Shown in pieces: positions 27,277 to 37,185 of a DNA stretch of 64,000 nucleotides. Both the position numbers and the translations under genes were made by a program. Numbering within the stretch: position 1 is the stretch's first letter; each line of letters starts with the position of its first letter. The stretch lies in contig NZ_VSMC01000018.1 in the NCBI RefSeq assembly GCF_008728965.1, positions 1 to 64,000 of the forward strand, given 5' to 3'. A model generated the notes under the pieces. It saw only the letters and a list, made by a program, of their open reading frames with translations. It was not told where the DNA came from and did not search any database. This stretch comes from Heminiphilus faecis. Its GTDB lineage: Bacteria; Bacteroidota; Bacteroidia; Bacteroidales; Muribaculaceae.

Positions 27277-27824
27277 CTTTAGATTATATCTGGTTTGTTC
27301 TTTACTATTTTGCACAACAATGGCTGTCACGCCTGAAACAGTCAGACGATACAACCGGCCGACCCCAAAAGGCCGACGCATAATCAATACCCCCTGCCGG
27401 GTCACAACAAAGTGACGGCTCAGAGTAAAGAAACGGATGAGAACGGGCAATAAATCGGACGTTTGTCGATTGGTGTCGACTTTTGTCTTTTCACACTCTT
27501 ACAAAATAAGAAGGATTCTACGTTAATAAATACTTTGCACTTTTCCGCCAATTCATGTCTTATCTTTCCGCATTTAGACCTCTTACAGAGGTGATTATCA
27601 AGCCTGTATAAAGCACAATAACCCAAACAATCATTTATGGCTTCCGCGCCATTCACAAGCGATGATTTTTCAAGGGACAAAGCTAAAAAAAAAATCAGCT
27701 CATTTCCAATTTTTTTATCCAAAAAATTTGGAAAATTTTCGATTTTTTGAAAATTTCGGCAGTGAGATCGGCGCCGGGAGCACAATGACAGTCGCCGTTT
27801 AACAACCGTGGTGTTCAGCTGAGG
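27277..27824. other. Intergenic stretch upstream of the fimbrial operon
   Basis: No gene is supported. A minus-strand -7-like TAGCTTTG (27678-27685) could start the fimbrial operon with a leader of about 400 bases. Two AT-rich hairpins lie at about 27702-27760 (CCAATTTTTT/AAAAAATTTGG and AAATTTTC/GAAAATTT). No long flanking inverted repeats of an invertible promoter are seen. Confidence 0.4.
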
Positions 27825-28383
27825 GTAGGGGCGCCAGTAGTACGGCGCCCACAAAGCCGGACAGACATACGGGTTGCTGCCGGACAGCCATATGGGTAAG
27901 TGGTTGTAGATGACCATGCGGGGCGAAGCCGGACGCCGTGGTACTGGCGTCCCTACCGGCATTGCCGACGTTTTATCAGCGGGGAGTGTACCTGAGGCAC
28001 TTCATATATGGATATAGAGCAGGAGGTAGGGGCGCCAGTAGTACGGCGCCCGCAAAACCGGACGGACATACGGGCAAGGCGGCTGTGGATTACCATACAG
28101 GGCGAAGCCGGACGCCGTGGTACTGGCGTCCCTACCGGCATTGCCGACGTTTTATCAGCGGGGAGTGTACCCGAGGCACTTCATATATGGATATAAAGTA
28201 GGTGTAGGGGCGCCAGTAGTACGGCGCCCGCAAAACCGGACGGACATACGGGTTGCTGTAGGACGGCCATACGGGTAAGGCGGTTGTGGATGACCATACG
28301 GGGCGAAGCCGGACGCCGTGGTACTGGCGTCCCTACCGACATTGGCGACGTTTTATCAGCGGGGAGTGTACCCGAGGCACTTG
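27825..28383. repeat. Three copies of a palindrome-bounded intergenic repeat
   Basis: Units start at 27825, 28026 and 28204 (periods 201 and 178 bp). Each opens with GTAGGGGCGCCAGTAGTACG and, about 100 bp later, has the near-complement CGCCGTGGTACTGGCGTCCC, then a shared tail (CGACGTTTTATCAGCGGGGA and GTGTACCCGAGGCACTT). Unit 2 lacks about 24 bases present in units 1 and 3. The imperfect terminal inverted repeats and a stray right end at 3190 fit a MITE-like dispersed element. No transposase is nearby. Confidence 0.85.
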
Positions 28384-29081
28384 GCGGCACAGGGAAGGGC
28401 AAGAAACGAGGCGGCCGAGCGGCAATTGTAGCGTGTGGCGAGGCCGCGGAAGAGCTTCAATATTTTGCCCCACGGCGACAGGCGCTTACGATGCCAAGCC
28501 CCTGCATAATGGTGGATGCAGACCGTATTGTCAGTCTTACATATGGCTCCTGTTCGCCAGTCTTTTGCGCAAAAATAGTCGATAGGATATACTTTTACCT
28601 CATTATCTATGTAAGGAGCAATCTTTGGTGTCAAAATCTTAGGCGATGGAGTACGCACGGTTTTACCGAACATGTTTATAAAATGACGGTTCTCGTAATA
28701 CTCGACGCACTTCTTGAGCCATGAAGCTCCCGGACATGCGCCGACAACTCCAAGCCCGATAGCCTCTGTTTCGTACCCGAGAAAAGCCTTATTATCCAGA
28801 AACGGGTCAAGACTTTTCAGCACTTCTATATCAGTGTCAAGATATATGCCGCCATATTTATAAAGTACGGCCGGACGCACAAGGTCGGCAACAAACACAT
28901 AATTGGCGGTAGCATAAGCCTCACGGGTAAAAGCACATGCCGACACATCGAAGTTGGTCTCGTTCCACAGCACAAATTCATAGTCGGGCATGACTTCACG
29001 CCAATGGTCAATAAGGCGAATCATGTCGGCGGGTATATCCTTGGGACCAAACCACGAATAGTGTATTATCTTGGGTATCAT
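28356..29081 (-). CDS. GT32-type glycosyltransferase (capsule/glycan synthesis)
   Basis: 241 residues. MIPKIIHYSWFG at the start, ADLVRPAVLYKYGGIYLDTD (about 85-104, with the DxD metal motif) and HHYAGAWH near 192 are standard for the GT32/capsular polysaccharide synthesis group. It transfers a sugar from a nucleotide donor. It follows the GT2 gene by 14 bp on the same strand. Its last eight codons and stop (KCLGYTPR) lie inside the third palindromic repeat unit, so the repeat has replaced or extended the native 3' end. Confidence 0.85.
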   Translation of the reverse strand: MIPKIIHYSWFGPKDIPADMIRLIDHWREVMPDYEFVLWNETNFDVSACAFTREAYATANYVFVADLVRPAVLYKYGGIYLDTDIEVLKSLDPFLDNKAFLGYETEAIGLGVVGACPGASWLKKCVEYYENRHFINMFGKTVRTPSPKILTPKIAPYIDNEVKVYPIDYFCAKDWRTGAICKTDNTVCIHHYAGAWHRKRLSPWGKILKLFRGLATRYNCRSAASFLALPCAAKCLGYTPR

Positions 29082-29095
29082 GATCTATTGTTCTT

Positions 29096-29851
29096 TTATT
29101 TCAACCGACATTCAGTGACCTTTGCCATGATTGACATCTGGTACATGCTCTCGAAATAAGCTCTGACAACTCCCCGTCGTCCGTAACGGATATTGCCCTT
29201 GAGTATATAACACTTGAAGAAAAACCAGAACGGCCGCATAAGCATGGACACAACGCCGTAATTCTTGTGGACACGCTTGGGCACTTCATTGTCGGAATAA
29301 CGGTTAAGTTTGGTGATGCGGTCGGCGATACAGGCATCGTTTATATGCAGTATGCACGCATTCTTACGTGACACACGCCCTACCCTGCCGTCAACCACCG
29401 GACGGGCATGAATGACCGGGGGCCAGTCGACCTTGTCGCGCCTGAAAAAGCGCACATGGTACTCTGAAACATGTCTGTCAAACTCACCCATATACTTATT
29501 GACAAACGGTATATCGATTCCCTCCGGGCAATCGGGAGACATAACTCTACCATGCAGATACTTATGCAACTCGGGAGTCACAAGCTCGTCATCGTCAAGC
29601 ACAAGCACCCACTCGTTGGAAGCACTGCGTATGGCCGTATTGCGGGCCGGCTCGCATATATTTATATTGCCTTTGGGAAATGTGACGACTCTACATCCGT
29701 GAGCGAGAGCTATGTCGACCGTGTCGTCGGTCGACTCCATATCGCACACCACAACCTCGTCAAACCCCTTCAGGGAGTCAAGCACTTCCGGCAGATATTT
29801 TGCGGAATTATACGTATTGATGGCGACCGATATCTTATGCATATCTTCCAT
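29096..29851 (-). CDS. GT2-family glycosyltransferase
   Basis: About 251 residues from the ATG at 29849-29851; the ATG at 29842 (MHKISVAINTYN) is as good. The longer start at 29881 falls inside a minus-strand -7 box (TATCTTTGC, 29878-29886) and so cannot be used from that promoter. It has a GT-A fold: AINTYNSAKYLPEVLDSLKG at the start, VVVCDMESTDDT, and DDDE (metal site) near 100. It resembles WaaE/KdtX-like lipopolysaccharide core transferases (RNTAIRSASNEWVLVLDDDE). Forms an operon with the GT32 gene. Confidence 0.85.
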   Translation of the reverse strand: MEDMHKISVAINTYNSAKYLPEVLDSLKGFDEVVVCDMESTDDTVDIALAHGCRVVTFPKGNINICEPARNTAIRSASNEWVLVLDDDELVTPELHKYLHGRVMSPDCPEGIDIPFVNKYMGEFDRHVSEYHVRFFRRDKVDWPPVIHARPVVDGRVGRVSRKNACILHINDACIADRITKLNRYSDNEVPKRVHKNYGVVSMLMRPFWFFFKCYILKGNIRYGRRGVVRAYFESMYQMSIMAKVTECRLK

Positions 29852-29877
29852 AATCGAACTAACTGGAGGTAAGTCAT

Positions 29878-29886
29878 GCAAAGATA
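29878..29886 (-). promoter_or_regulatory. -7 box of the glycosyltransferase operon
   Basis: TATCTTTGC on the minus strand; it decides the start of the GT2 gene. A divergent -7 box (TAATTTTG, plus strand, 29928-29935) lies 40 bp away and serves the MFS gene. Confidence 0.65.
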
Positions 29887-29972
29887 CGAATTTATTTCAT
29901 AGCTATCGCTTATAGCTGAATATTTAGTAATTTTGCACCTCATTTTCATATTACATATTATATATCGAAAAT

Positions 29973-31205
29973 ATGAATGACGATATGACATACGGGGAGC
30001 ACCCCTCATCAACAGCGGCTGCAGCCGAGGATAAACTATGGAATTCCGACTACCTGAAAGTGATGTGCAGCAACTTTCTACTGTTTTTCGCATTCTATCT
30101 AATCGCTCCACTGCTGCCATTGTATCTTAACGACCGTTTCATGGCCGACAAGGACACCATAGGCATTGTGCTGTCAGGTTATGTCGTGGCCACACTGATG
30201 ATAAGGCCGTTCAGCGGATTCATGGTCGACAGTTTCAACCGCAAGAAAGTGCTCATGTTGTGCTTCTTCGTGTTTTTCATATGCTTCGCAGGATATATAG
30301 GCGCCGGCACTCTTCTTATGTTTGCCATAGTACGCACCATGCACGGCATACCTTTCGGCGCGGCCACAGTGGCCAACAGCACCGTGGCCATTGATGTGCT
30401 CCCCTCCTCGCGCCGCAACGAAGGCATAGGGTTTTACGGGCTCAGCAACAATCTGGCCATGGCCATAGCACCGTCAGCGGGCATATACATATATTCGGTT
30501 ACCGGCGACTTCCCTATGCTCTTCTGGATATCGCTCATTCTGGCCCTTGCAGGCTTCATATGCACCTCGCGCGTCAGAATACCGACAAGAGAACTGATAA
30601 AAAACAAACCCAAGATGAGCCTTGACCACTTCTTTCTCGGCAGGGCATGGCTTATGGCTGTCAATATCACGCTGTTTGGTCTGTGCTGGGGCATAATGAG
30701 CAACTATGTGGCCATATACGAACAGGAAGAACTCGGTGTGGCCGACGGCACGGGCATATTCTTCATGATGCTCTCCGGCGGGCTGTTTATATCGCGACTC
30801 TATGGTTCCAAGTCGCTGCGTGCGGGCAAAATCACCCACAACTGCGCCAGAGGCGTACTGCTGTCACTGGCAGGCTACACACTCTTCGCCCTCGCATTCG
30901 GAGAGTGGAGCTTCTACCTGTCAGCGCTCCTTGTAGGCCTCGGCAACGGTCAGATGTACCCGGCATTTCTTAATATGTTTATAAAGGTGGCGCGCCATGA
31001 CCAGCGCGGCACAGCCAACTCGTCGATACTCATATCATGGGACCTCGGTATGGGCATAGGCATACTGCTCGGAGGTTTTCTTGCCGAGTACATAAGCTAC
31101 TCGGCCGCGTTTTGGGTCACTGCCGCCATGCAATGCGCCGGCACAATGATGTTTCTGTTCTTCACCCGGCACTTCTACATGCGCCGGAGGCTGAACGAGA
31201 ACTAA
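29973..31205 (+). CDS. MFS transporter
   Basis: 410 residues with about twelve membrane helices. The loop 2-3 signature is seen as GFMVDSFNRKKVL, and the N half has MHGIPFGAATVANSTVAIDV, as in drug/arabinose-type major facilitator exporters. The substrate cannot be told. It stands alone, divergent from the glycosyltransferases and followed by a hairpin. Confidence 0.9.
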   Translation: MNDDMTYGEHPSSTAAAAEDKLWNSDYLKVMCSNFLLFFAFYLIAPLLPLYLNDRFMADKDTIGIVLSGYVVATLMIRPFSGFMVDSFNRKKVLMLCFFVFFICFAGYIGAGTLLMFAIVRTMHGIPFGAATVANSTVAIDVLPSSRRNEGIGFYGLSNNLAMAIAPSAGIYIYSVTGDFPMLFWISLILALAGFICTSRVRIPTRELIKNKPKMSLDHFFLGRAWLMAVNITLFGLCWGIMSNYVAIYEQEELGVADGTGIFFMMLSGGLFISRLYGSKSLRAGKITHNCARGVLLSLAGYTLFALAFGEWSFYLSALLVGLGNGQMYPAFLNMFIKVARHDQRGTANSSILISWDLGMGIGILLGGFLAEYISYSAAFWVTAAMQCAGTMMFLFFTRHFYMRRRLNEN

Positions 31206-31223
31206 ACAAGTGCAGCATCACCA

Positions 31224-31262
31224 ATGCCGGTAAACTATTTGCCGGTATTTTTCGTTTTTTTC
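31224..31262 (+). terminator. Terminator after the MFS gene
   Basis: TGCCGGTAAA pairs with TTTGCCGGTA (one G-T pair), followed by TTTTTCGTTTTTTT. Confidence 0.7.
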
Positions 31263-31305
31263 ATAAAAACATCGCAAAAAGCATAAATACACCATATATT
31301 TTTTA

Positions 31306-31313
31306 TAATTTTG
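31306..31313 (+). promoter_or_regulatory. -7 box of the malic enzyme gene
   Basis: TAATTTTG, about 96 bases before the ATG at 31410, leaving a leader of about 90 bases. Confidence 0.5.
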
Positions 31314-31409
31314 CAGCAGAATGTAACAATACAGCCTCGAAAGAGGATATTTATGTTACCCCAAACGCGTTTCAGCTAACAGAATGTAATCAGACTAAAA
31401 GAATATAAC

Positions 31410-33701
31410 ATGTCAAAAGTAACCAAAGAAATGGCCCTCGAATATCACCGCGAGGGCAAGCCGGGAAAAATCGAAGTCGTACCTACCGTGCCCTACTCCT
31501 CACAGCAGGACTTGGCACTCGCCTATTCTCCGGGCGTGGCATATCCGTGTCTGGAAATCGAACAGCGTCCTCAAGACGCATATGAATATACCAACAAAGG
31601 CAATCTCGTGGCCGTAATAAGCAACGGCACTGCGGTACTCGGTCTCGGCGACATAGGCGCCCTTGCCGGAAAACCGGTAATGGAAGGAAAGGCTCTGCTT
31701 TTCAAGATTTTCGCCGGACTCGACTGCTTCGACATTGAAGTCAACGAAAAAGACCCCGAAAAATTCATTCAGATAGTAAAAGCGCTTTCTCCCACATTCG
31801 GCGGCATCAATCTTGAAGACATAAAAGCACCCGAGTGCTTTGAGATAGAACGCCGTCTGAAAGAGGAGTGCGACATACCGGTAATGCACGACGACCAGCA
31901 TGGCACAGCCATAATATCGGCAGCCGGCCTGCTGAACGCGCTGGAAATACAAGGCAAAAAAATCGAGGACGTAAAGCTCGTGGTCAACGGCGCCGGAGCG
32001 GCCGCCGTAAGCTGCACAAAACTCTACATAGCACTCGGAGTGAATCCGGCCAACGTGGTGATGTGCGACTCCAAAGGCGTAATCAACTCCAAACGCACCG
32101 ACCTGAACCCGCAGAAGAAAGAGTTTGCCACAACACGCGACCTCGACACTCTGGCCGAAGCCATGAAAGGAGCCGACGTATTCCTCGGTCTTTCGGTAAA
32201 AGATGTCGTGACACCCGACATGTTGCTGTCCATGGCCGACAAGCCTATCGTATTCGCTCTTGCCAATCCCGATCCGGAGATAGCCTACGACCTCGCCGTG
32301 AAGTCGCGCCCCGACCTCATCTTCGCTACCGGACGTTCCGACTATCCCAACCAGATAAACAACGTACTCGGCTTCCCCTACATATTCCGCGGAGCTCTCG
32401 ACTCCGGAGCCACAGTCATAAACGAAGCCATGAAACTGGCGGCAGTCAAGGCCATAGCGGCACTCGCCAAAGAGGCCGTACCGTCAGTGGTCAACGCAGC
32501 CTACGGCATGTCGGATCTGCACTTCGGCCGCGATTACATATTGCCCAAACCCCTCGACCCGCGCCTTATAACCACAGTGGCACCGGCAGTAGCCCGTGGC
32601 GCCATGGAATCGGGCGTAGCCAAACGTCCTATCACCGACTGGGAAGCCTACAACGAAAAACTCCGTCAGTTGATGGGCTACGACAATAAACTCATGCGCC
32701 GCTTCACCGAAGAGGCACAACGCAATCCTAAACGCGTCGTGTTTGGCGAAGCCAATACCGACAACATGCTTCGTGCCGCCGTCACCGCATATCAGGACGG
32801 CATATGCATACCCGTGCTGCTCGGCAACGAGGAGATGATCGAAAAGCGCGCCGCACGTCTCGGCCTCAATATAGAAGGCATACAGATCGTCAACCTGCGT
32901 CATGACCGCGAGGCCGACCGCCGTTCACGCTTCGCCATGTCGCTGGCCGAAAAGCGCAAACGCGACGGCATGACCTATCCCGAGGCACTTGAGATGATGT
33001 TTGACCGCAACTACTTCGGCATGATGATGGTCGAGAGCGGCGAAGCCGATGCCATGCTTGCCGGCACATACTCCGGCAGCCACAGCCCGGCGGAAATAGC
33101 ACGCGAGGTTGTAGGCATACGTCCGACATACAACCACTTCGCCACAATGCACATACTGCGCACCAAACGCGGCGTCTACTTCCTTGCCGACACGATGATA
33201 AATCACGACAACGACGAGGAGACACTGCTCGACATAGCACGTCTGGCACGCAATTCGGTCGAGTATTTCGCCCACGAACCGGTCATGGCCATGGTGTCAT
33301 ACTCCAACTTCGGGTCAAACAAGGAAAAAGAGCCGCAGGTCGTGCACAAAGTAGTCGAAAAGATGCACGAACTATATCCCGATCTGCCCATCGACGGTGA
33401 GATGCAGGTACACTATGCGCTCAACAAGAAGGTACGCGACGCCAACTTCCCCTTCAGCCGTCTCAACGGCAAGGATGTCAACACACTCATCTTCCCCAAC
33501 CTCAGCGCGGCCAACACAGCCTACAAGATGATGCTCGAGATGGGACTCGCCGAAGCCATAGGCCCGATCCAGATGGGTTTGAACAAGCCCGTACACTTCA
33601 TCAATGTCGACGCTGCCGTACGCGACATCGTCAACCTCGCCACGGTAGCCGTGCTTGACGCTGCCGTACTTGAAAAGATAGGCAACGACCACGACAAGTA
33701 A
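31410..33701 (+). CDS. maeB: NADP-dependent malic enzyme with phosphotransacetylase-like domain
   Basis: 763 residues, the usual size for MaeB. Residues 1-430 are the malic enzyme: [27 protein letters not shown] and the Rossmann motif [10 protein letters not shown]. Residues about 430-763 form a phosphate acetyltransferase-like domain ([19 protein letters not shown]) that in MaeB is regulatory, binding acetyl-CoA. It decarboxylates malate to pyruvate. Monocistronic, with its own terminator. Confidence 0.95.
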   Translation: MSKVTKEMALEYHREGKPGKIEVVPTVPYSSQQDLALAYSPGVAYPCLEIEQRPQDAYEYTNKGNLVAVISNGTAVLGLGDIGALAGKPVMEGKALLFKIFAGLDCFDIEVNEKDPEKFIQIVKALSPTFGGINLEDIKAPECFEIERRLKEECDIPVMHDDQHGTAIISAAGLLNALEIQGKKIEDVKLVVNGAGAAAVSCTKLYIALGVNPANVVMCDSKGVINSKRTDLNPQKKEFATTRDLDTLAEAMKGADVFLGLSVKDVVTPDMLLSMADKPIVFALANPDPEIAYDLAVKSRPDLIFATGRSDYPNQINNVLGFPYIFRGALDSGATVINEAMKLAAVKAIAALAKEAVPSVVNAAYGMSDLHFGRDYILPKPLDPRLITTVAPAVARGAMESGVAKRPITDWEAYNEKLRQLMGYDNKLMRRFTEEAQRNPKRVVFGEANTDNMLRAAVTAYQDGICIPVLLGNEEMIEKRAARLGLNIEGIQIVNLRHDREADRRSRFAMSLAEKRKRDGMTYPEALEMMFDRNYFGMMMVESGEADAMLAGTYSGSHSPAEIAREVVGIRPTYNHFATMHILRTKRGVYFLADTMINHDNDEETLLDIARLARNSVEYFAHEPVMAMVSYSNFGSNKEKEPQVVHKVVEKMHELYPDLPIDGEMQVHYALNKKVRDANFPFSRLNGKDVNTLIFPNLSAANTAYKMMLEMGLAEAIGPIQMGLNKPVHFINVDAAVRDIVNLATVAVLDAAVLEKIGNDHDK

Positions 33702-33726
33702 TCGGCGACCTACATATTAAAATAAT

Positions 33727-33758
33727 GTCAGGGAGTCAAAACCAACAGGCTCCCTGAC
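33727..33758 (+). terminator. Terminator after maeB
   Basis: GTCAGGGAG (33727-33735) pairs with CTCCCTGAC (33750-33758); followed by TTGTATT. Confidence 0.7.
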
Positions 33759-33794
33759 TTGTATTAAATACATCATAACGATAATTTAACCGAT

Positions 33795-34667
33795 ATGCGA
33801 CTTAACGGACGACGCGAAAGCAATAATATCGACGACCGCCGCGGCAGACGCGGAGGCTTCCCTCTTAAAGCGGGAGGTCTCGGCATAGGCGGCATGATCA
33901 TAATGGGCATCCTTTATTGGGTCATGGGAGGAAATCCGCTTGATGTGGTAAAAGGCAACGGCGGAAGTATGTTTGGCGTGCAGGAATCCGAAGCCACCTA
34001 CACCCCATCTGCCGAAGAAGAGGAACTGGCCCTATTCTCGCGTCAGGTACTTGCGTCTACCGAAGATGTATGGACCGAAGAGTTTGCAAAGCTCGGCCGC
34101 ACATACCGTCCGCCTACACTGGTGCTTTTCACAGGCTCCGTGCAAAGCGGATGCGGCAATGCCTCGGCATCGACCGGACCGTTCTACTGCTCGGCCGACG
34201 AAAAACTATACATCGACTTATCTTTTTTCAGCCGTATGCGCCAGACTCTCGGCGCTGACGGAGACTTCGCCTATGCTTATGTCATAGCACATGAAGTGGG
34301 ACACCATGTACAGCATCTGCTCGGCACCCTTGACAAGGCTCACTCGGCTATGGCCGGACAAAGCGAAAAAGAAGCCAATAAAACAAGTGTAAGGATTGAA
34401 CTGCAAGCCGATTTTCTTGCCGGAGTATGGGGCTATCATGAAAACCGGCTCTTTCAGTCGCTTGAAGAGGGCGACCTTGAAGAGGCGATAACCACCGCGT
34501 CGGTAATCGGCGACGATTATCTTCAGAAGAAAGCACAAGGCTATGTGGTACCTGATGCATTCAACCACGGACGTTCCGACCAGCGTATGCGCTGGCTCAA
34601 AAAAGGTCTCGCCACAGGCGACATAAGGCAGGGCGATACCTTCTCGGGCAGCTACAGTTCACTGTAG
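33795..34667 (+). CDS. YpfJ-type neutral zinc metallopeptidase, membrane-anchored
   Basis: 290 residues. A basic cytoplasmic start (MRLNGRRESNNIDDRRGRRG) precedes one membrane helix (about 28-45) and a periplasmic domain with HEVGHHVQH (H166, E167, H170) and the SGCG near 118-121. This fits the YpfJ/KPN_02809 family of uncharacterised zinc peptidases. The last 16 bases overlap, tail to tail, the convergent gene that ends at 34652. Confidence 0.9.
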   Translation: MRLNGRRESNNIDDRRGRRGGFPLKAGGLGIGGMIIMGILYWVMGGNPLDVVKGNGGSMFGVQESEATYTPSAEEEELALFSRQVLASTEDVWTEEFAKLGRTYRPPTLVLFTGSVQSGCGNASASTGPFYCSADEKLYIDLSFFSRMRQTLGADGDFAYAYVIAHEVGHHVQHLLGTLDKAHSAMAGQSEKEANKTSVRIELQADFLAGVWGYHENRLFQSLEEGDLEEAITTASVIGDDYLQKKAQGYVVPDAFNHGRSDQRMRWLKKGLATGDIRQGDTFSGSYSSL

Positions 34668-36874
34668 AAGTCTATCATGTCACAAAGTTCCGTGATTTTC
34701 TTATAAACACACACCGATTCACTGTAACAATCTATCATGTCACAGATCATTGTGACTGCCTCATAAACGGCCTTTAGCGTTACAATCTTGAAGCCACCCA
34801 ATGCAAGTATCTTGGGCATGTTGTCTATGACATTACGGTCTTTAAATATGTCCTTACTCAGTACTGCGTCAGCCTTCATGCGTTCAAACGGTATGATCAG
34901 ATTATGGCAGAACCGACTGTTGTCACGCACGGATGAATATCGCCATCCGTCGATAGTACGCTCCGCATTCCATCGGTACTTCTCCATGCGCATCATATCC
35001 TCCAGTTTATCTTTAGAAATTACCGACGGCGTCTCGACAGTCGCGGCATCGTCATGTATTATGCCGCAGCCAAACACATGGCAGAAATTGGGATAGCAGT
35101 CAAGCTGATAACGGTTGGCCCACTTCATGTTTTCCGGCAGCCTGTACCACGCGGCCATAGCATCGGCCTTCTCCTTTTCAAATTCGCAATAATCAGAATC
35201 GCCGGGGCGACATTCACCTGACAGCACCTTCGCATATTTTTCATAATGTCTGTCAATAAAACCTGACGACTCATAACTGTAGTTTATGTAGGCCGCCAGC
35301 CTATCATCAAGCACTTTCTTTCGTATGCCTCCGGCATGCATGCCAAATATCTTCACATTCTTGAAGCGCCCGGTGAAATCATTGTGTATAAACTGCCCCA
35401 GACCGTTGAGCTTCTCCTGACGTATGAGCACCCGGGCGTCGCTCTCGTATACATCGGGCGGCAATGACAAGCCCATCGACAATCCGAGATCAGGCTCATA
35501 GACACATATCGCCACAGTAAGTTTACACAACTTGTCACGACTCCAGTCCACAAGCTTCTTACGCATTACGGGTGAGTTTATATCATCGTTTACATAATCC
35601 ACGTCAATATCATATATCTGCGTGCCTATGTTAGGGAACTGTGCCTCAAACGTATCCTTAAGCTTATCCATATAACGGTCGACTACGGTAATGCGAGTCT
35701 TGACGCGCTGTTCAGGTGTTTTGGAGTCGTCATAGTTGGCATAATGGCACACCCTGAGCGCCTCAAGCAGCAACGCACGCCCCATGCGGTTAAAGCCTAC
35801 AATGACAAGATGCACATAATACTCCGATGACCGAGAGGCAAATGTTGACAGTGACTCATCAGTCCGTACGAAATCCAGCAGGTCGTAGTCGCCCGACATC
35901 CGGGTCTTTTCGTCGCGATACAGTCCCCACAGGCGACGGCTCCACAACTCATAGAAGTTAAACGGTCTGTAATACAGATTGGGCTTGGAGGCGTTGGTGT
36001 AGAGTACCTCCTTCCTTATATAATATTCGGGAGGCAAAGTAAACTTCTGTATGCTGGAGTAAGAGGTTATGCGGCTGAACTGAACATAAGTCACAAGAGG
36101 AGTATTATGAAGCGGCTTGTCGCGCAATTCGTTGATATAGCGCAGCGACTCTATATTTTTTGAGTCGCGGCCTATCTCCCCTTCCTCGCCAAATACATAC
36201 ACCTCCTTGGCCGCATTGAAATTCAGGCCCGAAAGATCCTCCTTGGAGTTTATGTTGCCGGAATATATTATCAACTTATCGGTCACGGTATCGTCCAGTT
36301 GCGAAAACAACATCTCCTTGACTGATGACACATTTTGTCCGGTCATAAGAACGATGGGACTATCCGACGTAGCAACGTCATTATGCAGATCCATTATCAG
36401 ACTCGGCACAAGCTCATCATAACCGAGAATAATGAAATGCTCCTTTATGCGTTTATAACGAAACTGTCCCGACTTCAGCGCATCGACCCTTCGTTCGATT
36501 ATATTTGATATAGTAGATATAAGCAGTCCGCCGAAAAATATCGACCCCGTTATGCCGATACACATCACACCTATACGCTTCCATCCCGTCCAAGCTCCGG
36601 AAACCTCCATGCCGTTGCCGGGATCGACAAAGACGTGATACATCTTCCATAGACGCGAGCCGACAAAATCGCCGCGTCCTTCAGCTATGAGCGTATAGAC
36701 AGCTATAACCGTAGCAAACAGAGCAAGTATTGCGACAACGACTACCGCAAGAGTCAATACCTGCACTCCCATGCCTCCGGAAACAGCGTTATCAATCATC
36801 CTCAACGGATGACACGCAAGATTTTCAATAAATCGGGACATGCGGCACAGCAGTCCTGCCTTTTTGTGCTTCAT
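34652..36874 (-). CDS. CASTOR/POLLUX-like RCK channel protein with RyR-like domain
   Basis: 740 residues. Two membrane helices (about 34-62 and 105-130) are followed by Rossmann/TrkA-N-like RCK domains (HFIILGYDELVPSLIMDL; later HLVIVGFNRMGRALL). The layout is like the plant CASTOR/POLLUX cation channels. Near the C terminus, MRMEKYRWNAERTIDGWRYS to FERMKA is a RyR-type repeat, usually a ligand-binding module. The extreme end carries a short duplication (TMICDMIDCYSES, then ELCDMIDFYSEL). The stop of the separate RyR gene upstream overlaps this start by four bases (36871-36874), so the two are coupled and likely act together. Confidence 0.7.
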   Translation of the reverse strand: MKHKKAGLLCRMSRFIENLACHPLRMIDNAVSGGMGVQVLTLAVVVVAILALFATVIAVYTLIAEGRGDFVGSRLWKMYHVFVDPGNGMEVSGAWTGWKRIGVMCIGITGSIFFGGLLISTISNIIERRVDALKSGQFRYKRIKEHFIILGYDELVPSLIMDLHNDVATSDSPIVLMTGQNVSSVKEMLFSQLDDTVTDKLIIYSGNINSKEDLSGLNFNAAKEVYVFGEEGEIGRDSKNIESLRYINELRDKPLHNTPLVTYVQFSRITSYSSIQKFTLPPEYYIRKEVLYTNASKPNLYYRPFNFYELWSRRLWGLYRDEKTRMSGDYDLLDFVRTDESLSTFASRSSEYYVHLVIVGFNRMGRALLLEALRVCHYANYDDSKTPEQRVKTRITVVDRYMDKLKDTFEAQFPNIGTQIYDIDVDYVNDDINSPVMRKKLVDWSRDKLCKLTVAICVYEPDLGLSMGLSLPPDVYESDARVLIRQEKLNGLGQFIHNDFTGRFKNVKIFGMHAGGIRKKVLDDRLAAYINYSYESSGFIDRHYEKYAKVLSGECRPGDSDYCEFEKEKADAMAAWYRLPENMKWANRYQLDCYPNFCHVFGCGIIHDDAATVETPSVISKDKLEDMMRMEKYRWNAERTIDGWRYSSVRDNSRFCHNLIIPFERMKADAVLSKDIFKDRNVIDNMPKILALGGFKIVTLKAVYEAVTMICDMIDCYSESVCVYKKITELCDMIDFYSEL

Positions 36875-37164
36875 GACTTCTTTTCTATTGTAAAACCGAG
36901 TTTGGTCACCAGCTTCAGAGTCTCCACCGCCGTATTGCGGTCATAGTCCTTCTCTCCTTCGGAGAGCTGCTCGTAAGGCACCAGACCGGGATGTCTTTTA
37001 TTTATATCATCGCGGTTCTCGCCGTAAGTCCATCCCTCGGTCATGCGTCCTTGCGCCCATACCTCATGCACGTTGCGGGCTATTGACTCGGAAAGTTCAA
37101 GCAGTTCGGGAGAAAGGACCACATCATCGGTCGATATAGGTTGGGGAATGTAATGTTTTGTCAT
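36871..37164 (-). CDS. Small RyR-domain protein
   Basis: 97 residues, nearly all one RyR repeat: VHEVWAQGRMTEGWTYGENR, HPGLVPYEQLSEGEKDYDR and NTAVETLKLVTKLGF match the family's alpha-helical signature. Soluble, no signal peptide. It overlaps the channel gene by four bases, suggesting a ligand-sensing subunit. The function of prokaryotic RyR proteins is not established. A minus-strand TATATTTG (37186-37193) with CAAA at 37211-37214 is a plausible promoter. Confidence 0.85.
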   Translation of the reverse strand: MTKHYIPQPISTDDVVLSPELLELSESIARNVHEVWAQGRMTEGWTYGENRDDINKRHPGLVPYEQLSEGEKDYDRNTAVETLKLVTKLGFTIEKKS

Positions 37165-37185
37165 GATCCTGTTAATTATTTTTCA

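Noticed and set aside
27277-27760. Invertible promoter upstream of the fimbrial operon
   Set aside because: Fimbrial operons in Bacteroidales can be phase-variable, but I found only short AT hairpins and no pair of 15-30 bp inverted repeats flanking a promoter, and no invertase gene.
27420-27962. 180-codon minus-strand open frame
   Set aside because: It starts inside the palindromic repeat and crosses A/T homopolymers; the same spurious starts (MPVGTPVPRRPASP) occur in each repeat copy.
27825-28383. CRISPR array
   Set aside because: Units are about 180-200 bp with no short repeat/unique spacer alternation and no cas genes.
29852-29881. Start of the GT2 gene at 29881
   Set aside because: The ATG lies inside the -7 box that serves this gene.
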